From NCBI GenBank assembly GCA_028280485.1, contig JANQLS010000052.1, positions 1 to 64,000 on the forward strand: a DNA stretch of 64,000 nt. Reading direction: 5' to 3'. The translations under genes were made by a program, and so were the position numbers. Every line of letters begins with the position of its first letter. Position 1 is the first letter of the stretch. The notes under the pieces were generated by a model that was given only the letters and a program-made list of their open reading frames with translations, did not search any database and was not told the origin of the DNA. Source of the stretch: Planctomycetota bacterium. GTDB lineage: Bacteria > Planctomycetota > UBA8108 > JACQVS01. Of the stretch, positions 8,027 to 16,508 are shown piece after piece.

Positions 8027-9625
8027 CTTTGACTTCAGCTGGCTCGCATTCAACTTAAAACTCCATACTTCATTATTCTTTGAATCCTGAATAGTGTAAG
8101 TGACCTGAGGGTCTTTTTGATTCGTCTTAAATTTGAGTAATCCAAACGAGCGATCCTTGTTAAAGCCGAAAATAGAATTTTTTAACACTCGATGAACGTG
8201 AATGTTCGTAAGCCTTGAGGACTGGAATTCATAAAGGTCGTAACCCTCCTTTCGCTCGGTCTTCCATGCATCTGAACGATGGCGGTCGGCGGAGATGAGA
8301 AACACACCTTCAATTTTATTGGATTCGATAAACGAGAAGAGTTCTTCCCGTTCTTTGGGGTATCCATCCCAAGGATCTTTACTACCTGGTTTTACTCCTG
8401 TAGAAAATGGAACCGAAGTAGCGATCACTTTAAATGTTGCTTTGGATTCAGACAGTTTCTTTTTAAGCCAGGCTTTCTGCACGGAGCCCAACATCGACTT
8501 CTCTGTTTTAGTTTTAGGTGAAGTGCGGTAGTAGCGACAATCGAGCAAAAAGAAATCGACGTCGCCGATAGAGAAATCAAAATAAACCCCGGGGTCCGTA
8601 TCCCCTCCACCGTAGTAAGGATTACACCAGTTGTTTCTGAAGACCTCTAAAGTCGGGCGTTTCCAAAGGGGGAAGTCCTTCAGAAGGCCACCGTGGCAGT
8701 CATCATCACCAAAATCGTGATCATCCCAAATGGCTGCGATATTGGTTGAAGCAACTAAAGCTCGGTAGGGAGGTGAGGACTGCCTTCGGTAATAACAGTA
8801 CTGTTGTACTTGAGGTCGAGTGGGATCATCGATATATACATTGTCGCCTAATTGAAGGAATGAAAGTGGCTGGTGGTGAGCGATTTGATTGAACATAAAT
8901 TCATATTCGGTGAAGTAAGCAGACCCTCCACCGAAGGCGATCGTGAATTCGCTCGCTTGTCCCTTTTGGGGAAATGTTTTAAATAGATAAGTCTTTGTTT
9001 CCACCTTGCCATCAAACACGAGGCGGTATTCATACTCGGTGTTGGGACTCAATCCGACTATTTTTACCCGCTGGGTCATTTCCTTGCTGGGGGAGGCGGA
9101 TGATTTTGCGTGAATACGTTTAAAGTTTGCTTGCTGGGAATTCTTGGGCTTAATGTCGACACTTAATCTCGAAATCTTAGCTAAGCGCATCCAAACCGAA
9201 GCTGAAGTTGAAGTCACCGATCCCAGCAAGGGGCCATGAATGAGGACGTTGGCATCCTTAAGGAATTCATTCTTGAACGCATCGGTCACCAGTGGTTCGA
9301 GAAGTCTCTTGGGACCAGCTAAAAACCGTTCTAATGGAACTTTCAGGTCGATTGCTCGCTTTGCCATCTCCCATGCTTTTGTCTGGTTTCCGTCGTGGGC
9401 GTAGGCGATGGCGAGGCAGAAATGAATTTCGCCGTGATCCGGTAATTTAGTTTTTCGTTTTTCTAGGCTCTTGATGGCTTGTTTAATTTTGCCATCGTGA
9501 AGTAAAACAAAATCAGTTCTGCCTTCTTTCCAGCCCCAGCCTTGACTGTACAGTTTGTTATTGAAGGTGGAAAGAATGAAGCAGATCAGGAGAAGTATGA
9601 AGAAATACTGGATTCGTGGGAACAT
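8024..9625 (-). CDS. PhoD-like phosphatase / phosphodiesterase, secreted, with TPR-like N-terminus
   Basis: Secreted metallophosphatase of the PhoD family, expected to release phosphate from phosphodiesters or monoesters outside the cytoplasm. Residues 1-27 are a signal peptide. Residues 30-110 look like one or two TPR repeats (HGEIHFCLAIAYAHDGNQTKAW), an unusual addition. A PhoD N-terminal Ig-like domain follows (SVTSTSASVWMRLAK ... GLSPNTEYEYRLVFDGK). The metal-binding metallophosphatase core then shows LQLGDNVYID, AAIWDDHDFGDDDCHG and VFLISADRHRSDAW. The C-terminus closes with IHVHRVLKNS. Its TAG stop lies in the right arm of the REP-like pair. The gene is a single convergent unit with no close partner; whether it belongs to a phosphate regulon cannot be told from the sequence. 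Confidence 0.85.
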   Translation of the reverse strand: MFPRIQYFFILLLICFILSTFNNKLYSQGWGWKEGRTDFVLLHDGKIKQAIKSLEKRKTKLPDHGEIHFCLAIAYAHDGNQTKAWEMAKRAIDLKVPLERFLAGPKRLLEPLVTDAFKNEFLKDANVLIHGPLLGSVTSTSASVWMRLAKISRLSVDIKPKNSQQANFKRIHAKSSASPSKEMTQRVKIVGLSPNTEYEYRLVFDGKVETKTYLFKTFPQKGQASEFTIAFGGGSAYFTEYEFMFNQIAHHQPLSFLQLGDNVYIDDPTRPQVQQYCYYRRQSSPPYRALVASTNIAAIWDDHDFGDDDCHGGLLKDFPLWKRPTLEVFRNNWCNPYYGGGDTDPGVYFDFSIGDVDFFLLDCRYYRTSPKTKTEKSMLGSVQKAWLKKKLSESKATFKVIATSVPFSTGVKPGSKDPWDGYPKEREELFSFIESNKIEGVFLISADRHRSDAWKTERKEGYDLYEFQSSRLTNIHVHRVLKNSIFGFNKDRSFGLLKFKTNQKDPQVTYTIQDSKNNEVWSFKLNASQLKSK

Positions 9626-9768
9626 AGCGATGAAGTGATGGATACTGTTTTGAAAAATCTAAGGTAATTTGTTTAGAGCAGTTATTATTTTACGTGAGAA
9701 TGTTGGAGAATCACACCGTTGAGCTGGGGTAAGTTCTAAAATCGGTAGACTGCGTTGAGAGATGATGG

Positions 9769-9993
9769 TCCCTCGCTCAGAACTGATGGTCGCTTCGCTC
9801 CATAGTGCAAGTCAGCCTTTGGCTTACGCACTCCTAAAGATTCGGGCTTCGCTGGTGGGTGATTTCAATTATGGCGTTTTGATGGATAGGATGATGGCCT
9901 TCGCCAAAGTTTATGTCTTGAAGGAATTCATCCGCCAGGGAAGCCCGAATCTTTAGCGAGGGATCAAATCGATAATCAGTTCTGAGCGAGGGA
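9769..9993. repeat. Nested palindromic REP element (225 bp)
   Basis: The outer arms at 9769-9787 and 9975-9993 form a perfect 19-bp inverted repeat (TCCCTCGCTCAGAACTGAT). The inner arms at 9834-9850 and 9940-9956 form a perfect 17-bp one (CTAAAGATTCGGGCTTC). Between the left outer and inner arms sits a copy (9788-9839) of a dispersed sequence also found at 36165-36235 and 50566-50626. The inner arms and following bases match the REPIN at 694-828. The remainder of the 9626-10032 gap shows nothing supportable. Confidence 0.75.
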
Positions 9994-10032
9994 TCGTCTA
10001 TTTTAATCATCGTTTAAAATGAATTACAAATA

Positions 10033-10665
10033 TTGAACTCTGCACATCCCACCCACCAAATCAATCTCTCCTTCGAAGGTAAATCCTCACCTTCCATCGA
10101 ACATCTTTGCTGGAAGAACTCTGGTGAGTCCACAAGTACTAAAAGCCTCAATTATTCTTCATTGATAAATGAAGTTCACGAATCTACTAAAGGCGATGAG
10201 TCCCATCGTTGGTTCTTCAATTTCCCCCTTGGTATCAGTGAAGTTCAAATGACAGCCCTAGGCTATGAAGGTGACTGGCCTGGTTTTATCCGCTGGCTTG
10301 AAACGTTTAAAAGTGCGAGAGATTGGCGAAGAGAATGCAGAAAAAAAATCAGGAAAGAGCCCAAAAGACTGACGGATAAAGTTCAAAATATAAGTTTATC
10401 CCCGACTAATTTAAGACGATTTAAAGCTACCTGGGCTGGGCTGAAACACTTGGTAGAGCCCTTGCTTGAAATTCCTGAGGTCACTTTCTTACCCCAAGAG
10501 CTTCCTGCTTGGAAAGAGAAGCAAGCTATAAAAAGTAAGTCGGTCATTATCCTTGAGGGAGCTTTTGATCCTTCAAGTAAGAATCACGAGGGAATCGATA
10601 TGAATTCCCTCGATCAACTCATCGATGAGCATCCCCAAGTCTTGTCGGAGGGTTGGATATACTAA
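10033..10665 (+). CDS. Hypothetical protein, 210 residues
   Basis: I do not recognise this family. The frame opens with TTG at 10033 (no in-frame ATG nearby and no clear ribosome binding site) and ends at 10665, overlapping the convergent sulfatase stop by four bases. The first 50 residues are Ser/Thr/His-rich. From about residue 58 it looks globular (WFFNFPLGISEVQMTALGY, then a Trp/Lys/Arg-rich helix WLETFKSARDWRRECRKKIR). It has no signal peptide, membrane segment or known catalytic motif. The C-terminal part EGIDMNSLDQLIDEHPQVL is acidic. Codon use looks protein-like throughout, which together with its length supports a real gene. Its true start is uncertain because the REP element lies just upstream. 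Confidence 0.55.
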   Translation: MNSAHPTHQINLSFEGKSSPSIEHLCWKNSGESTSTKSLNYSSLINEVHESTKGDESHRWFFNFPLGISEVQMTALGYEGDWPGFIRWLETFKSARDWRRECRKKIRKEPKRLTDKVQNISLSPTNLRRFKATWAGLKHLVEPLLEIPEVTFLPQELPAWKEKQAIKSKSVIILEGAFDPSSKNHEGIDMNSLDQLIDEHPQVLSEGWIY

Positions 10666-12122
10666 TTATCAAAGTACTTCTTCTTGATCCACTCGGGCTG
10701 ATGTCGGTCTGGCTTTCTTTTCCTACCCGTTAGATCAATTTTTTCACTTCGCTTCTTCTTTGCAGTGAGGGGTGCTTTATCCCCCGTAGCTTTTTGCCAG
10801 TCAGCGAGAAGTTTCATCAGATCCTTTACTCGTTTGGCTTGAGCTGGATCATTCGACAAGTCCTTGAGCTCATCCGGATCGTTTTTGAGATCAAACAATT
10901 GAGTCTTATGAATTTTCGGGTAACGAATCAATTTCCAACGATTTGTTCTAACGGCCCGTTGAATGTCTTCGTAGGTCGTAAATAACGAATCTCGAACCTT
11001 CTCAACTTCTTTTTTCCAAATGGGAGCTAAGCTTTTCCCTTCGACACCCTCGGGGATTTTAACTCCGGCGAGGTTACAGATCGTGGGGTAAAGGTCGTAA
11101 AGGTAAGTGAGTGCATTGGAAGATTGATTTTTCGGGATGCCCTTCCCCGTGAGGATTAAGGGAGACTTCATACTGTGTTCGTAAAGATTTTGCTTACCTA
11201 AGAGGCCATGGCTTCCCACAGCTAGGCCGTGATCCGCAGTGAAGATGATGATGGTATTATCAGCTTCTCCAGTGATTTCTAAGACTTGAAGAATTCGGCT
11301 AATCTGGGCATCCATGTGCGAGATCATGCCGTAGTATTCGGCTAATTGTTCTCGAATGACCTCAGGAGTTCGGGGCCACGCGGCTAATGCTTCATCGCGT
11401 CCTGTCATCCAGCCATTGTGAAAGGGATGTTGGGGCATGAAGTTTTTGGGTAAGGGAAGATTCTTGCTAGGAAGATAGGGCTTCAGAAAATCTTTTGGTG
11501 GTTGTCGGGGATCGTGAGGAGAGGTGAAAGACACATAAGCATAAAACGGCTTATCTTTCTTTCTATTCTTCAAAAAATCGATCGTAGCATTGGCGAAGAG
11601 TTCGCTTGAGAAGGTCGTGTCGATTCTTTTATTCACCACATTGCCATCTTCATCTAAATCGGCCGCGGGTACTTTGACGTGATCCGACATCCCTCCGAAG
11701 AAGACAGCCTTTCCTTTGGTGAAGCCTCTTAAAAAAGATGCCTGGCCATTGTGCCATTTCCCTGTTCCAAAGGTCTCGTACCCGGCTTCTTTGAGCACTT
11801 CAGCTAAAAGTTTTTCTTTCTTGAGTTGCATCGAAACTCGGTAGAGCGTTCTTCCCGAATTGAGCATCGCTCGGCTGGGTTGGCAAACTGCACCATGGAT
11901 CGATCCCATGCAGTAGGTGTTCATAAAACTGAAGCCACCCTTTGCCAATTTGTCTAATGCCGGCGTGAGGATGTGCTGATTTCCGTAATGACGAATGGTG
12001 TCAGCCCGTTGGTCATCGGCAAAGAGGAACAGGATATTGGGGCGGTCCTTAGGCCATCCTTGGCTGGTGAAACAGAGAGTGATTAATAACCCAAATAGGA
12101 GTTTTGCATTCCAGATTTTCAT
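10662..12122 (-). CDS. Sulfatase (type I, formylglycine-dependent), secreted
   Basis: Hydrolyses sulfate esters, probably on algal or other marine polysaccharides. A signal peptide covers residues 1-24. The alkaline-phosphatase-like fold is shown by RPNILFLFADDQRADTIRHY (metal-binding Asp36-Asp37) and the sulfatase signature Cys80-Gln-Pro-Ser-Arg84. Cys80 would be converted to formylglycine by a maturase encoded elsewhere. Also visible are TGKWHNGQ, SFTSPHDPRQPP and the second metal site IFTADHGLAVGSHGLLGKQ. The 486 residues fit the iduronate-2-sulfatase-like subgroup, but the substrate cannot be deduced. The C-terminus is Lys/Arg-rich. Alone on its strand, it is convergent with the unknown gene at 10033. 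Confidence 0.93.
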   Translation of the reverse strand: MKIWNAKLLFGLLITLCFTSQGWPKDRPNILFLFADDQRADTIRHYGNQHILTPALDKLAKGGFSFMNTYCMGSIHGAVCQPSRAMLNSGRTLYRVSMQLKKEKLLAEVLKEAGYETFGTGKWHNGQASFLRGFTKGKAVFFGGMSDHVKVPAADLDEDGNVVNKRIDTTFSSELFANATIDFLKNRKKDKPFYAYVSFTSPHDPRQPPKDFLKPYLPSKNLPLPKNFMPQHPFHNGWMTGRDEALAAWPRTPEVIREQLAEYYGMISHMDAQISRILQVLEITGEADNTIIIFTADHGLAVGSHGLLGKQNLYEHSMKSPLILTGKGIPKNQSSNALTYLYDLYPTICNLAGVKIPEGVEGKSLAPIWKKEVEKVRDSLFTTYEDIQRAVRTNRWKLIRYPKIHKTQLFDLKNDPDELKDLSNDPAQAKRVKDLMKLLADWQKATGDKAPLTAKKKRSEKIDLTGRKRKPDRHQPEWIKKKYFDN

Positions 12123-12401
12123 AATGGTGTTTACTAAGTTTTCGAGGTGATCTTGTTCGTTCTATCGAAGTGATGGAAAGTCGACAGTGGTTTTCAATGC
12201 ATCATCTTACGCGATTTATTATCAGCATTTAAATAATGCCTTCGAATTGTCCGTGCATTTTTTTTGTTCCTTCCCAAGGCTAATCGCTGTGCCCAATTTA
12301 GTTTCATAATAATTATTGAATGAAGGCCGCTGATTAATGAATTGAGATTGGCGCTTTATTTATAGGATTAAAACCTTCCTGCCTCCTCTTTGTGCAGCCA
12401 C

Positions 12402-12418
12402 TTGGCACAACAGTTGTT
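12402..12418 (+). promoter_or_regulatory. Candidate sigma-54 promoter of the nitrate operon
   Basis: TTGGCAC (12402-12408), five bases, then TTGTT (12414-12418) matches the -24/-12 pattern TGGCAC-N5-TTGCW except for T in place of the -12 C. It sits 34 bases before the first start codon of the nitrate genes. It overlaps an imperfect inverted repeat TGTGC (12391-12395) / GCACA (12405-12409). Nitrogen genes are commonly sigma-54/NtrC controlled. The rest of the 12123-12401 gap holds no supported gene. Confidence 0.45.
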
Positions 12419-12451
12419 ATTCATGGGTGAATCCTACTGGAGGTAACAAAA

Positions 12452-12670
12452 ATGAGTCAAAAAGCGGATTCGATTCGACTGTTCTCTTGGAACAACCGCC
12501 CCATGCGGGTTTTTCACATATCTTGGATGGCATTCTTTCGTTGTTTCTGTGCCTTCGTTGTGCGTTTTTCTCCTCAAGCCGAAGCCGAGTATCAACAAGA
12601 TTTACTTCTTCGTAAGGGATTTATCCCTGGAGATCTCGGTGAACCGGAGGCCCGCGTTGTCGAGACTTAA
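12452..12670 (+). pseudogene. Internally deleted nitrate/nitrite transporter (NarK-type MFS) remnant
   Basis: A 72-residue frame with an excellent ribosome binding site (GGAGG 12439-12443, 8 bases before ATG). Residues 16-35 (RPMRVFHISWMAFFRCFCAF) match the N-terminus and start of TM1 of NarK/NasA-type nitrate transporters. Residues 36-72 (VRFSPQAEAEYQQDLLLRKG ...) look like the cytoplasmic C-terminal tail of the same family. The roughly 400 residues between them, with eleven membrane helices, are missing, and the joint is in frame. It precedes the nitrate and nitrite reductase genes, where a transporter is expected. It may still be translated as a leader, and its last codons carry the Shine-Dalgarno of the next gene. 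An assembly collapse is possible. Confidence 0.65.
12646..12650 (+). promoter_or_regulatory. Ribosome binding site that points to a TTG start at 12657
   Basis: GGAGG lies six bases before TTG 12657, in the frame of the iron-sulfur/DmsC protein and inside the end of the transporter remnant. The later ATG at 12705 has no such site. The overlap suggests translational coupling. Confidence 0.55.
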
Positions 12671-14270
12671 ATCCTCCCCCTCACCCTTAGAACCTCTCAA
12701 CCCTATGAGTTCTTCGAGTTCGGAACTCGACTTTCAGTCCGTTCCAGTTCTCGAAGAACTCAAATCTTTTGATCCTGGCAGTCATGTTCAATGTGAACGA
12801 TCCGTGCCTACCCTTTCAGAGGGTGAGAATTATCGCTTTCACTTTGATATGACCCGTTGCATCGGCTGTCGTTGTTGTGAAGTTGCTTGTAATGAGCAAA
12901 ACAACAACCCTTCGGAAGTGACCTGGCGAAGAGTGGGAGAAATTGAAGGAGGGAGCTACCCTCACGTAGCTCGACTCCATCTTTCGATGTCTTGTAACCA
13001 CTGTTTAGAGCCATCCTGCCTTGAAGGATGTCCGGTTGATGCCTACACCAAACTTGCGAACGGAGTCGTCGATCACGACGCTGAAACCTGCATCGGTTGT
13101 CAATATTGCACTTGGAACTGCCCTTACGGTGTTCCCCAATTCAACCCGGAACGAAGAGTGGTTACAAAGTGTAACCTTTGTGTCGACCGACTCGAAGAAG
13201 GGCAACTTCCGGCTTGTGTCAATGCTTGCCCAACGGAGGCGATTCAAGTTGAATCCTTCAAAGTTGAAGAGTGGCGAAAGAAAATTGATCAAGCGGATGC
13301 TCCCGGAGTTCCACCCGCAGACCTAACGGGTTCGACCACCCGTATCACCCTTCCAAAAGAACTTCCTGAAACTTTCGGCGCCGAGGCCGTTGAGCAATTA
13401 CAACCTGAAGCTGCTCACTGGTCTTTGGTCATTTTCTTAGTCCTGAGTCAATGGAGTGTGGGCTTGTTTATGGCAGTGCCTGCATTCTTTGATGCCCAAG
13501 ATTCTGTCCTTTCGTTTTGGATCTTGGGAGCTTGGTTTTTGGGGGGAGTGTCACTCCAAGCTGCACTTTTCCACTTAGGTCGACCCATTCACGCCATTCG
13601 CGCGATCAAAGCGTGGCGGCACAGCTGGTTGAGTCGAGAGGTGATCGCTTTCAGTCTCTTTGGCGGAATGGGTTTTCTTCAACTGGCTTATTCCTTACTT
13701 AGCACTCCTTCGGGTTGGCTCTTTCAGAGTCTATCAGGACTCACTGTCTTGTTCGGCCTTGCTGGGATTTTGTCGAGTGTTGGAATTTACCGAATACCAG
13801 CCAGGCCAGCCTGGGACAGTTCGCGAACTTTAATTCAATTTCTCTTAGTCCCTCTCAATCTCGCTAGTTTTACGGCGGCTTTATTAGGAACCTACCTCCA
13901 GCTTCCTGCAACCACGATCACTCTCTTGGTGATCATCGGGATCAGTGCGTGTGTCATTCAAGCTTTCAGCTTATTGCCCCTTGTGATTGAAGGATTACGT
14001 GATCGTGAATCTTTACTTTACGGAACGGCATGTTTGCTTATGGGAAAGTTTAAAAGGTTGTTTTGGCTTCGGATGGCTTTGTTTTTAATCGCTATGAGCT
14101 TAGCGGCGCTGACGTGGGTGGTGGCTTCTTCAACATTAAAAGTGAGCTTCATGGGAGGTGCTTTACTTCTTTCTCTTTCAGCTGAAATCTTATCGCGATA
14201 CTTGTTTTTTGTGACGGTCGTTCCCCGGAACATGCCCGGTAATTTCTTTACAACCTCGAGAGTTCATTAA
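12657..14270 (+). CDS. Fused 4Fe-4S electron-transfer subunit and DmsC-type membrane anchor
   Basis: Predicted to feed electrons from the quinol pool to the nitrate reductase encoded next. The N-terminal half is a DmsB/NrfC-like ferredoxin with four cysteine clusters: CIGCRCCEVAC, CNHCLEPSCLEGC, CIGCQYCTWNC and CNLC ... CVNAC. It should hold four [4Fe-4S] centres. From about residue 255 there are around eight membrane helices with the DmsC hallmarks FHLGRPIHAIRAIKAW and SWLSREVIAF. Fusion of the B and C subunits in one chain is the notable feature. The start is uncertain: TTG 12657 has the GGAGG site, ATG 12705 is the more conventional codon, and an ATG at 12549 would overlap the transporter remnant. 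It is 12 bases from the next gene, so clearly in an operon. Confidence 0.85.
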   Translation: MSRLKSSPSPLEPLNPMSSSSSELDFQSVPVLEELKSFDPGSHVQCERSVPTLSEGENYRFHFDMTRCIGCRCCEVACNEQNNNPSEVTWRRVGEIEGGSYPHVARLHLSMSCNHCLEPSCLEGCPVDAYTKLANGVVDHDAETCIGCQYCTWNCPYGVPQFNPERRVVTKCNLCVDRLEEGQLPACVNACPTEAIQVESFKVEEWRKKIDQADAPGVPPADLTGSTTRITLPKELPETFGAEAVEQLQPEAAHWSLVIFLVLSQWSVGLFMAVPAFFDAQDSVLSFWILGAWFLGGVSLQAALFHLGRPIHAIRAIKAWRHSWLSREVIAFSLFGGMGFLQLAYSLLSTPSGWLFQSLSGLTVLFGLAGILSSVGIYRIPARPAWDSSRTLIQFLLVPLNLASFTAALLGTYLQLPATTITLLVIIGISACVIQAFSLLPLVIEGLRDRESLLYGTACLLMGKFKRLFWLRMALFLIAMSLAALTWVVASSTLKVSFMGGALLLSLSAEILSRYLFFVTVVPRNMPGNFFTTSRVH

Positions 14271-14282
14271 TAAGGAAACACC

Positions 14283-16487
14283 GTGTCGAAAGTTGAATCG
14301 CTCTCTCGCTGGTTAGGTTTAGATACCCTCAAGGATCAGTATGCCTACGGTACTGATTCTGAATACGGTGTAATCGCTAAGGAAAAAATCCCTGATCGAT
14401 GGGTGAAAACCACATGCGGTTATTGCTCAGTGGGTTGCGGGATACAAATTGGAGTTCGGGAAGGCAAGGCCGTAAGTGTTCGGGGAGATCTCGATCATCC
14501 CGTAAACGATGGAAAGCTATGTCCGAAGGGACTCTGCGAGCATGAATCGATCTCAGCCGATGGTCGAGCACTCTATCCTTTGCTCAAACAAGGTAAAGGT
14601 AATGCCTTTCGTCGGGTCGATTGGGGAGTTGCCTACGATGAGTTTATTTTCCAGATGCGGGAGATTCAAAGAAAGCACGGCGAAAGTAGCTTTGCCGTTC
14701 TATCGACGGGCCAGTTAGTTACCGAAGAGTTTTACACCTTAGGAAAACTCGTTCAGCTTGGTTTTAAGACGCCAAATTACGATGGGAACACCACCCTTTG
14801 TATGGCGAGCGCAGTTGCGGGTTACAAGCGAAGCTTCGGGAGTGATGGCCCTCCCGGGTCCTATGAAGATTTAGAGAATGCGGATACGGTCGTTTTGATC
14901 GGAGCGAATATTGCAGATAACCATCCCATCCTGGCATATCGATTACTGAAAAAGAAATTACAGGGAGAACAAGGTCCCAAGGTCATCGTTATCGACCCTC
15001 GCGCAACAAAGACGGCGATGCAAGCTGACATCTTTTTGCCTATTCGGCCTCGTTCCGATGTGTATCTGTTGAACGGTATAGCCAAAATTTTGATTTCAGA
15101 GGGATGGGTCGATGAAGAATTTATTCAAAGTTCAACCTCGGGCTACGAAGAGCTACTGAATTCTTTAGATGACTATTCACTGGAGTACATTTCGAAAGTT
15201 ACCCGACTCGAAGCGGGAAAAATTTATGAAGCTGCGCGGCAGATCGGGACATCGAAAAGCACTCTCTTTGCGTGGACGATGGGAGTCAACCATTCGACTC
15301 AGGGGACGGAGACCGTCAACCTCATCAACAATTTAGCCTTATTAACGGGAAATATTGGACGCACAGGTTCAGCTCCTATGTCGATAACTGGGCAATGTAA
15401 CGCGATGGGAACTCGGGAAACGGGTTTCACTTCGAGTCTGCCCGGTTATCGATCTTTTGAATCTCTTGATGATCGAAAAGAGCTGGCTCAACTGTGGAAT
15501 GTTTCCGAATCTGAATTGCCTCAAAAACGAGGCTTAGCGTATCCCGACATCGTCCAAGGGATTCTTTCCGGTGATATCAAAGGATTGTGGGTCATCGGTA
15601 CGAACCCGGTTGTTTCTTATCCCCATCGTAAAAAATTAGAAGAAGCGTTTAAGAAACTCGAGTTCCTTTGTGTTCAGGATGGGTTCCATCCAACGCCGAC
15701 AACAGAGATTGCGGATTTGGTTTTACCAGCGGCAATTTGGGGAGAAAAGGAAGGTACGTACACCAATTCTGAACGCCGGGTTTCGAAAGTAAATAAAGCC
15801 GTTGATCCACCGGGAGAAGCAAAATCGGATTTCGATATTTTCTTAGATATCGCTCAACGCATCGGGATTCGTGAAAAACTTTATTCGAATTGGAAGCAGC
15901 CTCAGGATGCTTTCGACGAATGGAGAAAAGTCTCAAAGGGGCGACTTTGTGACTATTCGGGAATGAGTTACGAAAAATTAGCTGAAGGCCCCCTCCAATG
16001 GCCTTGTAACGACACCGTTCCTCAAGGATCTCCTCGTTTATATAGCGACGGGAAATTCCAAACAAAAGACCGAAAGGCCAAGCTCTTTGTCGTTCGTTCA
16101 ATTTTACCCCCTGAAGAACCCGATCCTGACTACCCCTTCCTGCTCAATACAGGACGTACGGTTGAGCATTGGCACACTCGAACCAAGACGGGAAAGATTT
16201 CTATTCTGGAGCAAGCAGCACCAGAAGCGTGGGTTGAGATCAATCCTCGAGACGCGAAAGCTCTCGGACTTAGAAATCATGATTGGGTCACCGTGTCGAG
16301 TCGAAGAGGGAAGATTTCGCGCATTCGAGCCCGAGTCACTTCCATCATCGGACCGGGGCAAGTGTTCATTCCCTTTCACTACGTCGAAGCATCGGCGAAT
16401 CGTTTGACTTTGGATGATGCCTGCCCCATTTCGCGCGAGCCTAATTTCAAGCAGTGCGCCGTTAAACTTCAAAAACTAAGATATTGA
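14283..16487 (+). CDS. nasA: Assimilatory-type nitrate reductase catalytic subunit (molybdopterin oxidoreductase)
   Basis: Reduces nitrate to nitrite using a bis-MGD molybdenum cofactor. The 734 residues fit NasA/NarB. The N-terminal [4Fe-4S] ligands are Cys45, Cys48, Cys52 and Cys80 (TTCGYCSVGCG ... LCPKG). Near residue 172 NTTLCMASAV contains the likely Mo-ligand Cys. Later blocks include IGANIADNHPI, VIDPRATKTAMQADI, GTNPVVSYPH and LVLPAAIWGEKEGTYTNSER, all typical of the family. The C-terminal domain (GRTVEHWHTRTKTGKI, PGQVFIPFHY) closes the cofactor site. There is no extra C-terminal ferredoxin-like domain, so electrons should come from the neighbouring DmsBC-type protein. The GTG start follows GGAAAC. 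No Tat signal is visible, so it is probably cytoplasmic. Confidence 0.88.
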   Translation: MSKVESLSRWLGLDTLKDQYAYGTDSEYGVIAKEKIPDRWVKTTCGYCSVGCGIQIGVREGKAVSVRGDLDHPVNDGKLCPKGLCEHESISADGRALYPLLKQGKGNAFRRVDWGVAYDEFIFQMREIQRKHGESSFAVLSTGQLVTEEFYTLGKLVQLGFKTPNYDGNTTLCMASAVAGYKRSFGSDGPPGSYEDLENADTVVLIGANIADNHPILAYRLLKKKLQGEQGPKVIVIDPRATKTAMQADIFLPIRPRSDVYLLNGIAKILISEGWVDEEFIQSSTSGYEELLNSLDDYSLEYISKVTRLEAGKIYEAARQIGTSKSTLFAWTMGVNHSTQGTETVNLINNLALLTGNIGRTGSAPMSITGQCNAMGTRETGFTSSLPGYRSFESLDDRKELAQLWNVSESELPQKRGLAYPDIVQGILSGDIKGLWVIGTNPVVSYPHRKKLEEAFKKLEFLCVQDGFHPTPTTEIADLVLPAAIWGEKEGTYTNSERRVSKVNKAVDPPGEAKSDFDIFLDIAQRIGIREKLYSNWKQPQDAFDEWRKVSKGRLCDYSGMSYEKLAEGPLQWPCNDTVPQGSPRLYSDGKFQTKDRKAKLFVVRSILPPEEPDPDYPFLLNTGRTVEHWHTRTKTGKISILEQAAPEAWVEINPRDAKALGLRNHDWVTVSSRRGKISRIRARVTSIIGPGQVFIPFHYVEASANRLTLDDACPISREPNFKQCAVKLQKLRY

Positions 16488-16508
16488 TTCAAGACGAAGC
16501 TGGATCTC

